DNA from: Zantedeschia hybrid cultivar
Taxonomy: Eukaryota > Streptophyta > Magnoliopsida > Alismatales > Araceae
Direction: 5' to 3'
Length of the DNA: 64,000 nucleotides
Assembly (NCBI GenBank): GCA_030544215.1
Contig: JARZZO010000013.1
Span: 1,293,001-1,357,000 of the forward strand
Shown: piece after piece, positions 37,901 through 47,887 of the stretch
Layout: each line of letters begins with the position of its first letter
How positions within the stretch are numbered: the first letter of the stretch is position 1
Translations under genes and position numbers: made by a program
The notes under the pieces: model-generated
Told to the model about the DNA's origin: nothing
Database searches by the model: none
Seen by the model: the letters and a program-made list of their open reading frames with translations, nothing else

Positions 37901-37967
37901 GGAAGACGAAGACAAGGAAGAGGAGGGGAAGGGGGCATGAACCCCTCTTCTCCACCTGCATCGCCAT
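28998..37967 (-). CDS. EMC7: ER membrane protein complex subunit 7 (seven exons, 211 aa)
   Basis: Subunit of the EMC insertase, which inserts transmembrane helices in the ER. Exons on the minus strand: 37967-37864, 37741-37698, 31049-30941, 30622-30559, 30474-30358, 30272-30164, 29086-28998. All are GT-AG and join to 636 nt in one frame. It has an N-terminal signal peptide (hydrophobic core LPLLFLVFVFL). A beta-sandwich domain follows, with VTGRIKIDG, the PAGTHLVEV segment and VDVSAR. One transmembrane helix lies near residues 159-176 (GLMVGFMLIVVF), with a charged DPEEIKRAQ tail. Length and exon order fit plant EMC7 of about 200 aa. The start at 37967 (MAMQ) is preferred; an in-frame Met nine codons upstream (37994) is possible. 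Intron 2 is 6.6 kb and full of transposons. Confidence 0.93.
29156..29497. mobile_element. Mutator-type miniature element, copy B (342 bp), in EMC7 intron 6
   Basis: Ends gagtaacac and gtattactc, with inner tgctgcac/gtgcagca mirrored, match the ends of the element at 24420. Flanks ttagggaaa and ttgggggaa resemble a decayed 9-bp duplication (seven of nine positions). The middle carries a further inverted arrangement around gggcttgacc. Confidence 0.65.
29560..29635 (+). repeat. tRNA-like SINE remnant with pol III A and B boxes
   Basis: It has an A-box-like stretch (tgcctcaacggtaggg, about 29564-29579) and a perfect B box (ggttcgaaacc, 29611-29621) inside a T-arm-like hairpin, ccagg-ttcgaaa-cctgg. 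Spacing suits a pol III promoter. No convincing acceptor or anticodon stem was found, so it is more likely tRNA-derived SINE material than a working tRNA gene. It lies in EMC7 intron 6. Confidence 0.45.
31517..32177. mobile_element. hAT-type non-autonomous element with palindrome-rich ends (661 bp)
   Basis: The perfect 8-bp duplication acgacaac flanks it at 31509-31516 and 32178-32185. Inverted ends are caaggttcgctgactc and, in reverse complement, catggtttgccgtatc. Subterminal arms (31530-31635 and 31930-32165) are packed with gatccgat, actcgg, cgtatcg and gagtcg words, while the middle is plain AT-rich. No transposase ORF is present. It lies in EMC7 intron 2. Confidence 0.82.
32186..32337. 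other. Short spacer with a poly-C run
   Basis: A run of about 17 C near 32190-32206 directly follows the hAT target-site duplication, then unassigned sequence. The run length should be treated with caution. Confidence 0.6.
32338..32960 (+). mobile_element. RTE-clade LINE reverse-transcriptase fragment
   Basis: The plus strand encodes RT N-terminal and palm-side motifs of the RTE type: the G-x-D-x-V-GIPIEVWK-like region, NYRGIKLMSH, the NQF-FMSGRST segment, and MVFIDLKKAYNRVPRDVLW. One frameshift lies near 32840 and stops occur at 32441 and 32526. Neither endonuclease nor 3' end is present. It lies in EMC7 intron 2, in the opposite orientation to the gene. Confidence 0.75.
33000..36380 (+). 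pseudogene. Heavily decayed L1 LINE (ORF2 remnants)
   Basis: In order: endonuclease start with the ICLQETK motif (about 33155); RT motifs FRPISLLNGSYK, LKLDFNK, LRQGDLLSPLL and YVDD (34140-34690); a connector with GGLGVKN (about 35170); and the C-terminal zinc-finger region CALCGQDNEDIDH (about 35860). It ends in an L1-type 3' UTR and a (gaa)n tail at 36362-36380. Many stops, frameshifts and deletions are present. Near 33170-33270 a short segment (tggaacaatgg.. to aggactaag) is duplicated. It lies antisense to EMC7 in its intron 2. Confidence 0.8.
36381..37059. other. Unassigned part of EMC7 intron 2
   Basis: No coding, RNA or repeat structure was recognised. Confidence 0.4.
37060..37245. 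mobile_element. hAT-type MITE (186 bp) in EMC7 intron 2
   Basis: Terminal inverted repeats cagtggcggatcca and, in reverse complement, cagtagcggatgca. The flanks caaacaat (37052-37059) and caaacaag (37246-37253) form an 8-bp duplication with one mismatch. Ends of the CAGTGGCGGATCCA type are widespread in plant hAT MITEs. A mirrored ggggtcac/gtgacccc pair lies inside. Confidence 0.82.
37667..37690. repeat. GA microsatellite beside the 5' splice site of EMC7 intron 2
   Basis: On the sense (minus) strand, exon 2 ends ...gatg, the donor is gtacc, and a CT-only tract of about 24 bases follows almost at once. A pyrimidine run this close to a donor is unusual and could bind splicing factors. Confidence 0.8.
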
Positions 37968-38184
37968 GGCTGGTCGCTTCGGGTGGTCTTCCACCCGCGA
38001 GGCAAAGATCGGAACTTTACGAATACAGCAGAACTCACGGTTTTTATTTTATTCCGAGCTGCGTCGATTGAGGCTTTTTTAATTTATCCTTTTAATGAGA
38101 TGGGATAAAATTTCACATTGTCCACTTTTGAAAGTACAATTTAAAAAATGTTATATTTTACTTATTTGTGGGTGAGGACAATAA

Positions 38185-38553
38185 TGGGTTTTTGCATATA
38201 TACTAATTGCATGTATACCTCTAATGCTCACATATTATCATCAATATTCCTATAATCTTCAAAATATTCTATTTATGTCTCTGCCCTCAAACTTAGGTTA
38301 ATTTCAACGGAACATGTCAAAAATATTGTATAAAGTATGACATCGTTGAAGGTATCGGCGGTACAAAATGCAAGATTTTAATATATTGAGGGATATATAT
38401 GTAAAATATTAATGAATTTAAGAGTATTTATGCCAAACCATTAGATTGAGAGATATAATATAACATTTTGAAGATTGCAGGAATATTGATGATAATGTGA
38501 GAATTAAGAGTATACATGCAAATACGTTATTTTGAGGGGTATATATGTAAAAA
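38185..38553. mobile_element. Long-TIR miniature element upstream of EMC7 (about 369 bp)
   Basis: The left arm (gggtttttgcatatatac, gcatgtatacct, cacattatcatcaatatt, cttcaaaata) is repeated in reverse complement by the right arm, giving inverted repeats of more than 100 bp with scattered mismatches. No clear target-site duplication. It begins about 218 bp upstream of the EMC7 start codon. A truncated relative lies at 14325. Confidence 0.75.
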
Positions 38554-41500
38554 TATATATATATTTTTTTTTACAAATAACCTCCTAAAGAATCTTGTAC
38601 ACTCAGAAACCCCACTTTAAAATACTCGTATGTAAAAAAACCATTGTATGATCATTATATGCATACATATAAAGAACCACTTATGATCAAGTAAAAATGC
38701 TCTTGCAAAATGCAGATACGTAAAAAGCCTCTTACACCATTTACAAATTAGGTTTATTTTAAAATTTAAAAAAAAATCCGCATACATTATATATAGAAGA
38801 TTTTTTGCACCTAGCAAACTGTTTAAGAAGTTATTTACAAAAACTCTTTCATATATGTTCCTAAAGTGGTTCTTAATTTATAAGAGCATGTAAAATAATA
38901 TGCAAGCAAGCATGATATTTGTGAAATTTAGCATATAAGACTATCAATATGAAATTAACCCTAATGGAAGATACTTGCTGCATGACATGCATAAAGTTAA
39001 AACTCTGTTGGGAGCTGCAACAATCATGTACCACAGAATCTGCATGAATGATGGCAAATATATTTTTTAAATTACTTATTTTCCTCATTGTGAATAAAAT
39101 GATCTCTCATATCACATTGAAAATGTGGGTCTCCAATATCCTAAAATCCTACTTCATGATTGTTTGGATGAGAGGGAATAAAGTTGTCTGGCATTTTGAC
39201 ATCACCTTTTTTAGAAATTAATGAAAACAAGACCTTTGATTCTAGTTTATGGCTGTCTTTTTTTTTCTTAAAAGAGCAAGCGAGTTCTTTTGAATGGGAT
39301 GGCTGATCTAGATTTTAGATATCTTAGTATTTTATGTCAATCCAACCAAAATATGATCTAGATATTTCAAAGCTTGACATCAATCCTGAACAAAAAGGAA
39401 TCTGAAAGTACTTAATATTTTACATCAAATCAAACAATCCTTAAAAAAAGCACTTATGTTTAGTTCACTCTAGACTAGAATCTGGAAGCACAATGCACAA
39501 GTCACATGATGGAGATGACTCAAATCTTAGTTTCACTTGCCTCCTTCACCACCACCTTCCAAGGACTGTTATTAATAGACTTACAGTTTTAGCTTCTCTA
39601 AATAGTAACTATTAAATCATTCTCTTAACCCTACTGTACATGCAATCATTCTCTACATAAAGGAAGAAGCCAAGAGTACTATTTCTAGTTAAAAGCTCAT
39701 AGTTGATTGTTAAACTCATATATGGGCATCAAAATAAAGAGATCTAATGAAACAATATCTTTTGAAAATACAAAAGAACAGACTCGGTTTCAACATATTT
39801 AGATGGCTATCTCCTTTCAGAAAATTATACACAAACAAAGAACGAATAAACAACAACAAAATTGCGTTCGGTCAAAGGAAGCATGAAGATAGGAAGATTG
39901 GGTACCTAAGTTGAATTAAAAACTGTAAAATAAAGTTAGGTGTGCGGTCAATGAAAGGTATGTCATTCAGAGTAGAAGTGTGTAACTTAGAAAAAGCTAA
40001 TTTCAGTAAAATCTGGATTTTTAACACGAAAATGTGTAATCAAGAAAGAGGAGAGACTTTTGTACATGTTTTTAAAAGAGTCATGCTTTTATAAATATTT
40101 GTTCAAAACATCACTTTAAGAAACTCCTAAAGTCAATACTTTTTTATACATAGAGAATTTTGAGGGAGAACAAGAAAAGAGCCTCCTCACCCTTTTAAAA
40201 GAATCATGCTTTTACAAATATCTTTTCAAAACATTATTTTTAGATATTCCAAGATTCAACTACACTTTTATATGTAGAGAATTTGTGGGAAAAAAGGAAA
40301 GGGCCTCCTTATAATGGCAGCTCCATCATACTTTGCCATGTCTCCATTATTCCAGTTAACTACTAACTTTAGAGAAATACATGGTGCAATGCTTGGGGCA
40401 TTGCAATCTCAGTTGGATTGCAATGGCTTAGATGTAGCCGTCCAATCATTAAGATCAAATGGCCCAAGCACATATAGAGACACACCCGGACAATGGTTAG
40501 ACAGTACGGACTGCAAGTTTAGGTGGTCTTCAAGCTCAACAAATGTTTCTTTTAGAAAGCAAAAAGAAAAGGACTTGTGTTGCCATCTTATCAAAGTGAG
40601 CGGATGGCAATATCTAGGGCATTACAATCTAACCTGAATTTAAATGTCAATAGGCGTTGCAGCAAGAATTTTTCCTAACTTTAAGGCAAAATCCTTCCTA
40701 ATATGGAAATCAAGGGTTGTTATGTCTTACATCTTTATAACACATTAATGAATTTAAGTTACTTCAACTCAATTATGAAAGCCTATTAGCTCAACTATAT
40801 TATTAAGAACAACCCACTGACTTAGTTAAAATTTTGGGTTTAGATGTACTGGATAGTAGTTTAATAAAATAATAATAACTTTCTATAGAAAATTCAGATT
40901 CAGGCATGGTCGGTCCGTTAGAAATGAGACGAAAAGATTTATAACTTTTTCAAAGACTATTTTTATTAATTAAGATATTTTAAGGATCAAAAAGATAGAT
41001 AATCAGTTTTATAAGGAGCTACTAGTAAAAAATAAATCCTAATAGGACTAAGATTCGAATTACGAAAGAAGGGAAAGTATAATTAAAGTTAATCATGATT
41101 TAGAAAGCTTTGGAAGAAATCTTTGAGTTGGATTAGAAGTAGAACACAAAAGATTTGAGTATTTTTATGATTGTAATTTGTAAGTAGAAAGTCATAATTT
41201 GAATCCTACTCGAACTAAGATTTTACGTACAAATTTACTTGGCACAGTTCTCATGTTTTAAGCATAACCTTGCATAGAAAAGTCTAAATTAGATGAAAAC
41301 CCTCATTGGAAAGCTAACTAAAAATTCTAGAACTTTTATGAATACCATATTCTTTAAATAAATCATTTATTAGCTAGAATTTAGACATATTTGGATTGAA
41401 ACAGAATCTGTTAGGTTTCTAGGTTTAGAATACTCATTACAGTAAGATAGTAAAATATGGATAACTTTTCGCATAGAAGTTCAAAAATAGTGATGTTGAT

Positions 41501-41900
41501 GATGCTGGAAGGATAATAAAAAGTTTTAAACCTTTGATAAGAGAGTTTGACCTAATTATGACGTTTATGAGATCAAATTTAGAAGTTTTTAGAAAAGAAA
41601 ATTGCAGGTTACCAAAAAAAAGTCTGATTTGCACTAGGATTGTTACTTTAACTTGAAGAGAAAGTCTTGTTAAGTAAAGTTCAAACACTAAGGAAGAAAG
41701 GAGAGTTAGTATTGGATATAGAAAGGAAAATTAACTATAAAAAAGCCCTTAGTTTCGTGCTAAAGCCATTAGGGCACAACTTTGCTTTGAGAGGCTAGTT
41801 TTTATATTGTTCTTGAGATAAAATGAGAGGGAAGGATATTAGGCTACAAGAGAGTACTTCTTCGACGTGAGAAGGTTCTTTTGGGGCCTTAGAAGGTGTG
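38554..41900. other. AT-rich intergenic DNA
   Basis: No gene was recognised. Notable content: a 123-bp tandem duplication at 40071-40316 and a short ORF at 40314-40637 without recognisable domains. The part from about 40900 to 41900 is probably old transposon DNA, since it runs into a Tekay gag remnant without a clear border. Confidence 0.45.
40071..40316. repeat. 123-bp imperfect tandem duplication
   Basis: Units at 40071-40193 and 40194-40316 both start tttaaaag and share catgctttta, caaaacat, tagagaattt and gggcctcct-type blocks in the same order, with scattered differences. Confidence 0.75.
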
Positions 41901-41939
41901 AAGAAGAGTTTGGTAGGGCTAGAGGTTCTGAAACTTGCT

Positions 41940-43130
41940 TGAAAGAACTCTAATAACCACAAAGAACTTATCTTTCTTCCAAAGATAAGCGGATAACCCT
42001 AAGTAGTTAGACGCATGAGCTTCCTTCCTGGTGATAGCAAGAACTCTTCCCTGGGTCCTCTGCTTTTGTTGATCTCGGGCCTTGCCCTTAACTACACATT
42101 TGCGTGCAACTCCTCGCCAAATGGCCCTGCTAGCCACAAGTATAACACATGCCTAAGAATGTGGGACACTGAGTCCCATCGTGAGCACCGCCCCAATGAC
42201 GACAAGTCGTTGGAACCTTATGAGCTACCTCCTGTTGTGCACTGGATGCTGATTGACTCTGTTGTGTCTATCTGGGTCTGATGTTGCCACTGCTGTCACT
42301 GCTACCTCGGAAGAACTTCTTGAATCTGGAGCCGAGCGAAGACAATCCCGAGCAGGACGAAGGAGCCGCTGCTGCTGTCTTCCCTTTGCCGTACGCCGGT
42401 CCCTGAACTGCCATTCCCGCTCTCGAGCCATATGATCATGTTGCGCCTCTACTGTTGCCGTACACTTCATTACCGAAGCTAAGTTTGAACAACAATGGGA
42501 TGTCACCAAACTCCTCAAATCGAACCTCAACCCGTCAACGAACCTCTCGGTCTGACGCTCCTCATCCTCTGATATGAAAGGTACAACCCTCCCTAAAGAA
42601 ACAAACTTCATCTGATATTCGAGTACTAACATGCCTCTATGAGTCAACTCCATGAATTCTCTCTCCTTAGTCTTCTGAACATGCCTGAGAAAATATTATC
42701 CGTTGAATTCCCTCACAAACGTCTCCCATGGAATCTCCCTGAGATTCTTATCTGCATAAGTCATATTCTTCAAGGTGGCCCACCAGTCATAAGCGTCACC
42801 CTTCAACATAAAGGTGGCTAACGGGGTCGTCTCAACTGCCGCACATGTTAGAGTATCGAAGGTCTTCTCAATCTCCTTCAGCCAATGACATCAGGGTCAG
42901 GACAACCAATAAAATGAGGGGGCCTCAGCTTTAGGAATCTCTTAAAAGCAGCCAAAGACCCTCCCTAAGGACTTGAACTCTTACTAGTATCTCGGGCATA
43001 ATACCTAGTCATAATCTCCATCATTGCCTTTACAAAACGCTCCATATTGTCCCTACCAACCTCAGACCCACTAGAAACGTCTTCCTGATCACGAATAATG
43101 GATACCCTCTTTCTAGGAGGCATCCAATCA
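41940..43130 (-). pseudogene. Tekay/Del-type Gypsy gag remnant
   Basis: The minus strand starts at about 43126 with MPPRKR. It passes through a capsid region with ERFVDGLRFDLRSLV (42225-42653) and reaches a zinc knuckle of C-x2-C-x4-H-x4-C type (CYTCG...GH..RSC, about 42100-42150). It ends near HASN, where the protease region normally begins. Multiple stops and frameshifts are present, and protease and polymerase are absent. Confidence 0.78.
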
Positions 43131-43265
43131 CCTACAATCACAAGAATCGAAAACCTCTAATTAGAATCCAAAATCTAAACTATCGCCGTGCCTATATGGG
43201 ATAATGTATTCATTTGCTGAAATACGATATTTAACTTAGTTATTCACCTATTTGCCAGACTGAGT

Positions 43266-43278
43266 GCTCTAATACCAA
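43266..43278 (-). other. Initiator tRNA-Met primer-binding site of the Tekay element
   Basis: On the minus strand it reads ttggtattagagc, one change from the plant Gypsy/Copia consensus TGGTATCAGAGC. It faces the gag remnant in the same orientation, as expected just inside a 5' LTR. Confidence 0.75.
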
Positions 43279-43284
43279 CTATAC

Positions 43285-44864
43285 TGTAAGGAATCGCCAT
43301 GAACGCAACAGAAATAAAAATGATTCCATTGTATCGGTTGCTGGGGTCGTAAAACGGACATTAAAATTTAAGCGGGAAGAACAGTTCTTCACCTTTGCGG
43401 GGTTTCGAATCTTCCGTGGATGATGCCGACTCGGTAATCGCGCACGCGCACGATCTCTAGAGGTATCCACACGAGTTCCCGCAGCAGACGCGATTTCCTC
43501 CTCGACTTGAGTGCTCCGACCAGATCTGAAATCCACCATGCACGGAGAGAGACAGATCCACTCCAAGAGAAGGAGAGAGAGAGAGGAGAGAGAGAATCTG
43601 GGGAGTAAAATTCGTCCAACTAACTTTCTACCTCTCTCCCTTGGCCCTCCTTATATAGAAATAAGGATAAGCACAAGAGTTAATCCTCATGATTATCCAA
43701 GAGTTTGGCCTTGGATAATTCTCCATTAAATCTTCATGTTTATCCTGCAGCTTTTCACAAAAACCCAGATAAGCATGAAATTTAACATCTCTCACCGTCT
43801 GACGAGAACTCTTATGTGTGTGACCCTCTAGGCCCATATATCAGTCCGGTTGCAGGCCCATTAAACTTAGAACTGTTTCTTGAGTTTAATATTTATTAAT
43901 TAACATTTAAACATCATATGTTAAATGATTAATTTGATAAACAAGTGAATTATCATCTGATGATCAAATCACTTGGCCTTCTGATCATGAACAGCACCAA
44001 ACACTACCTCATGATCCCAGAAGATATAAGGGATACTGTTCCATTCAATTGAACATTTCCGTCTGCCGATACCGCACAGATATAATCCTTCACTCATGCA
44101 ATATCCCGATAACGCAAGGGTATGGTTTTATAGTCAAACCCTCTATCGCATTATCCAGATGGATTCTAGTACACAGTTAATATCTAGAAATACATCTCTT
44201 TCATTTGACCCTGGCCAGGGATTTCTGTGTACACATCCATAGGACATTCTCTCTCCAGTCTTATACCAAGAGTGAGTGATCCCTTGTTGTTCTCTCAATT
44301 ACCTTCGCAAGCTTTCCACTGTATCTGAAAGACCGATTATGGTGGACTTAATGGTTAAAGTCCACGAGTCAGAGAATCAAGATACAATGGTCCACAAACA
44401 AGGTATCATTGGTGACTCAGGTCAAAGGACCAACTGTGCTACTGCAACGATTGAATTCCCTGGTTGACTAATAGGTATAATTACCATCCAGGAATTCTTA
44501 TTTTGGTCTGTTCAGTGAACTCATTCTCTAATGAGCACCCACTTGTTTGTCTTAGCGTCACCACACGAGTGAATGTGAGATCATTCACCCTCATCATATG
44601 AGCAGACATAACTTGTGTCGATCTTATCGGATATTTAATGTCCATCTCAAATATCCTATGATCGAGAATTGTTTAAGACAATTGACTGAGGATATTGATC
44701 TCACTATCATGATCTCATCATGATTCAATATCCCATACATTTGTCTATGGACCTTCATTACGATAGTTAATTGCGAGAACTATTAAATGAAGAAATGATT
44801 GCCTTTATTAATAATCTGAACTAGAATGTACAATGATTGGCTTTGAGGCCACCCAATTCTAACA
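43285..44864 (-). mobile_element. Solo LTR no. 2 (1,580 bp), inserted at the Tekay LTR/PBS junction
   Basis: Ends tgtaaggaatcgcc and aattctaaca are identical to solo LTR no. 1, and the whole lengths align with only scattered changes and small indels. It is flanked by the perfect duplication tatac at 43280-43284 and 44865-44869. It has the same minus-strand TATA box and CT-rich leader. Because it touches a primer-binding site, the alternative is that it is the 5' LTR of the neighbouring gag; the matching 5-bp flanks and the LTR-like sequence on the far side favour a solo insertion. Confidence 0.8.
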
Positions 44865-45744
44865 TATACAACCTGCTACCCTATAATCGGGAATCCGATT
44901 ACTAAATGGGTAACGAATCATTAAAATTAGGAGCCAAATCAAGATCTCAAATAAGTTTGAAAATTAAATGATAAATTAAGCTAAACATTCCACATCGCAT
45001 CGAACTGTAAAGTAAAAAGTGTATGAAATAAAATTATTATAGTCCGACTGGATTCAACAATTAATCACAATAAACACGTTACTCCCATTTTAAAAAATCC
45101 TCATTTCAATCAAAATCCCCCTAAGACATGCTCATTTTCTATCTAAAATCCCCACACATCCATAGCATGCTCCAAAGCGGGAAATCATGAGTTAAAACAA
45201 TCAAAACACATGCGAGGATAGTCACCCTACCGGGTTACTTGAAGTCCTCCTAGCTCCTTGCCGCCGAACTGCCACGCTGCAAATCGTTGCCGGTACCGTC
45301 GTGAATGCTATCACTTCACCGAGACGTCAGTCGCCGTCCGGAGAGTGAAGAAGCCGCAGTGGAGATGCTGGTGGAAGTGGTGAGAGGTGGTAGAGGAGAG
45401 TTGAGTGGAGGAAGAGGAAGACGGAGAGAGGGAAGAGAGAGAGAGTGAAGGAGAGAAATGAGGGATGGCTTGGGGCATCAACCCCGACCGAGCTAAATCA
45501 CGTCATCCTAGAACGATGCGGTTCAGAAGACAAGACAGGGGTCGTACACTGGCAGATGTTTGAATCACGTCGACCATGTGCGATGCCATTCAGATGACAA
45601 GACCGGGGACCATACACATGCGTCCCGACACCAGACCATGCGGCACACCTACATGGCCCCTTAAATCGCGTCGCCTAAGGCCGACGCCTATCAGAAGCAC
45701 GTCCTGCCCACTCGACGCGGTTCAGAACCCATGCACCAGGCACA
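44865..45744 (-). mobile_element. Probable Tekay 5' LTR, displaced from its PBS
   Basis: On the minus strand it starts TGTGCCTGG at 45744 and runs to ...ggttgtata at 44865. A CT-rich leader and ctctctctcttccctctctcc-type tract lie near 45430-45470, and loosely repeated aatcacgtcg units lie at its 5' side. Removing solo LTR no. 2 brings its end next to the primer-binding site at 43278. It sits inside the Tat integrase, so it is itself a nested insertion. Confidence 0.5.
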
Positions 45745-47887
45745 CCCGCCAGGCCAACGGCCTGGTAGAAAATGCCAATAGAGCCATATTGAGGGGAATA
45801 AATACACGACTACAGGACGATCGGAACTGGCTTGACCAGCTTCCAAGGTATTATGGTCTTTTCAAACCACCGCCCCATACAACAATTAGTGAAACTGCAT
45901 GCCACCTTGCCTATGGAGCTGATGCAGTGATTGATGGATATAGGTGTCCTTTAAGCCAATCATAAGGCACCTATTTCAATCTGGTTGACTAATAAATGAC
46001 ATTAAATTCGTTATGTAAATTGGCATATTTGTAATTGTGCATAATGAAGTCCATGAATATGTGCAATAGTCATCAGATTATGATAAGATCATAATAATGA
46101 GACTGATGACTTATAAACACATATTCTTAATTGTTCATAGTCGTAGGATGTTTGAGAAGGACATCAAACATCCGGTAAGACTAGTACAGGTTATTCCAGC
46201 TCATATGATGAGGGTGACTGATCTCGTTAGTTACTTGTGTGGAGACACAATGGTAAACATATAGGTGCTCATTGGAGAATGAGTTCACTGAACTGATCCG
46301 ACATGAATCGTCGAATGGTAATTTACCTGACTATCAATCGGCTTGATTCATCGTCACAGTGGCGTGGTTGATCTTTAGACTTAAGACACCAAAGACACCT
46401 TGTCGGTAGACTTCTGGACTTTGACCTTGATCTATGAATCCCTATCCACGGGATCTCTAATAGTCAAGGATTGGGTCCAGCGGAGACCTTCGAAGGTGAT
46501 TGTGTGTTCAATAAAGGATCGTTCGCTCTCAGGTAACTGGAGAGAGAATGCTCTAGAATAGATCCGCAGGAGTCTCTGGCCAGAGTATAAATAATATCAG
46601 AAAAGAGGTTTTCGGATATTGTACAGCGGAGTCTGATTCAAGTGAGTTAACCATCTAGGGTTTGACAGTTGACCATACCCTAGGTTAACTCGAGAGCATT
46701 GTGCGAACGAAGGATTAAAGCCACGTGGTAACTGTGGACGGACAGGTTCCATGAGTGGGTTGATGAACCCAATTACCTTCCGGGATCATGCGGTGTTGCT
46801 TGGCACCCAACTTGATCGTAAGTCCGACCGAATTTACATGTGATGTTAATTCGGCTGAGTAATTAGTTAATATCTAGATATTAATTAATTACAATAAGTC
46901 AATAACTAGTTATTGGATTTAACAGGCTAAAAACCGGACTGGTAAATGGGCCTAGAGGGTCACACGCAATAAGATTCTCAGTCGGTGGTACATAAGTGGG
47001 ATTTATATTAACTCGGGGACTTTTGTGAAAAGTCGCGCCGACTTAATATATATATGCACTGTTGAGAAACCCTGGGCCAAGCTAAATGATTTCCCCTTAC
47101 TGGCCGTCATCCCCCCTTTCTCTCTCCTTCTCTGGGCGCCCCGTTCGAGGCGCCGAGACTGTCTCTGTCTTCGCCGCGCATGATTCCTGAAAGTCGGGAA
47201 TTCCCGTCGGCGGGTTTTCGACAATCGTTGCGGCGACGGATCTTCAGAGAGCGAGCTGATACGGACGAGGGATCGAGGATGAACCACCGCGGAGGATCGC
47301 GTGGATACCGCTGGAGGCCGGACGCTTGTGCAGCTCGCGACATCGCCTCGATGGAACTAAGACGGAAGCGGATTCGAATCCGCGCACGGTAATCGGATTA
47401 CTTCCCATTGTTTTCGGTTTTAGTTTTTCGTTCCAAATCGGATCAGCGGGCATCAGGCGGGATAATATTTTATTTGTCGTTTCCATTGCGTTTTTCGCAT
47501 CCCGCTCGGATCCCAACAGTGATCTCGTTCCTGGTCGATCTGCCATTGATCTGAGTCCAAGAGTTCGACGAAGAAGCAAACAATCAAAGGTTGAGAGAGA
47601 GCCTGGACCTTATAGACGAAGCCAGGGAAGAGGCCAGGATACGCATGGTTAACTATTAGCACATGGTGGCCTGGCTCTACGACAATAAGGTCCAGTCAAA
47701 GAGCTTCGAACCACGAGGCCTCGTGTTGCAAAGCATGTGTGCTTCTCGACCACTTGAAGCCAATCGAAAGCTAGACCCGAACTGGGAAGGCCCATACATA
47801 GTCGTCAAAAGTTACGGCAATAGAGCATATCGCCTCGCATGCACGGCTGGCGGCCGGCTACTCGACAAAAAGTGGAACACATAGCAT
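45745..47887 (+). pseudogene. Tat-lineage Gypsy integrase C-terminal half, split by a solo LTR
   Basis: The first part (45745-45931) has the QANGLVENANRAIL and LAYGADAVI motifs of Gypsy integrases. Then comes the solo LTR with its duplication. The second part (47519-47887) continues in the same reading frame once the LTR and one gtgat copy are ignored. It has the EEARIRMVNY-like coiled segment and the PNWEGPYIVV domain typical of Tat/Athila integrase ends. Two further stops exist (about 47567 and 47653). The N-terminal integrase and the rest of pol are missing, cut off by the Tekay LTR. Confidence 0.82.
45932..47518 (+). mobile_element. Solo LTR no. 3 (1,587 bp), divergent relative in opposite orientation
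   Basis: Starts tgatggatatagg and ends atcccaaca, flanked by the perfect duplication gtgat at 45927-45931 and 47519-47523. Read on the plus strand it aligns block by block with the reverse complement of solo LTRs 1 and 2. Shared blocks include aagccaatcat near the start, gaatgagttcactgaac, ctggagagagaatg, gggcctagagggtcacac and ttttgtgaaaag. A TATA-like tatatatatgcac lies near 47048-47060. No internal region is present. Confidence 0.85.
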
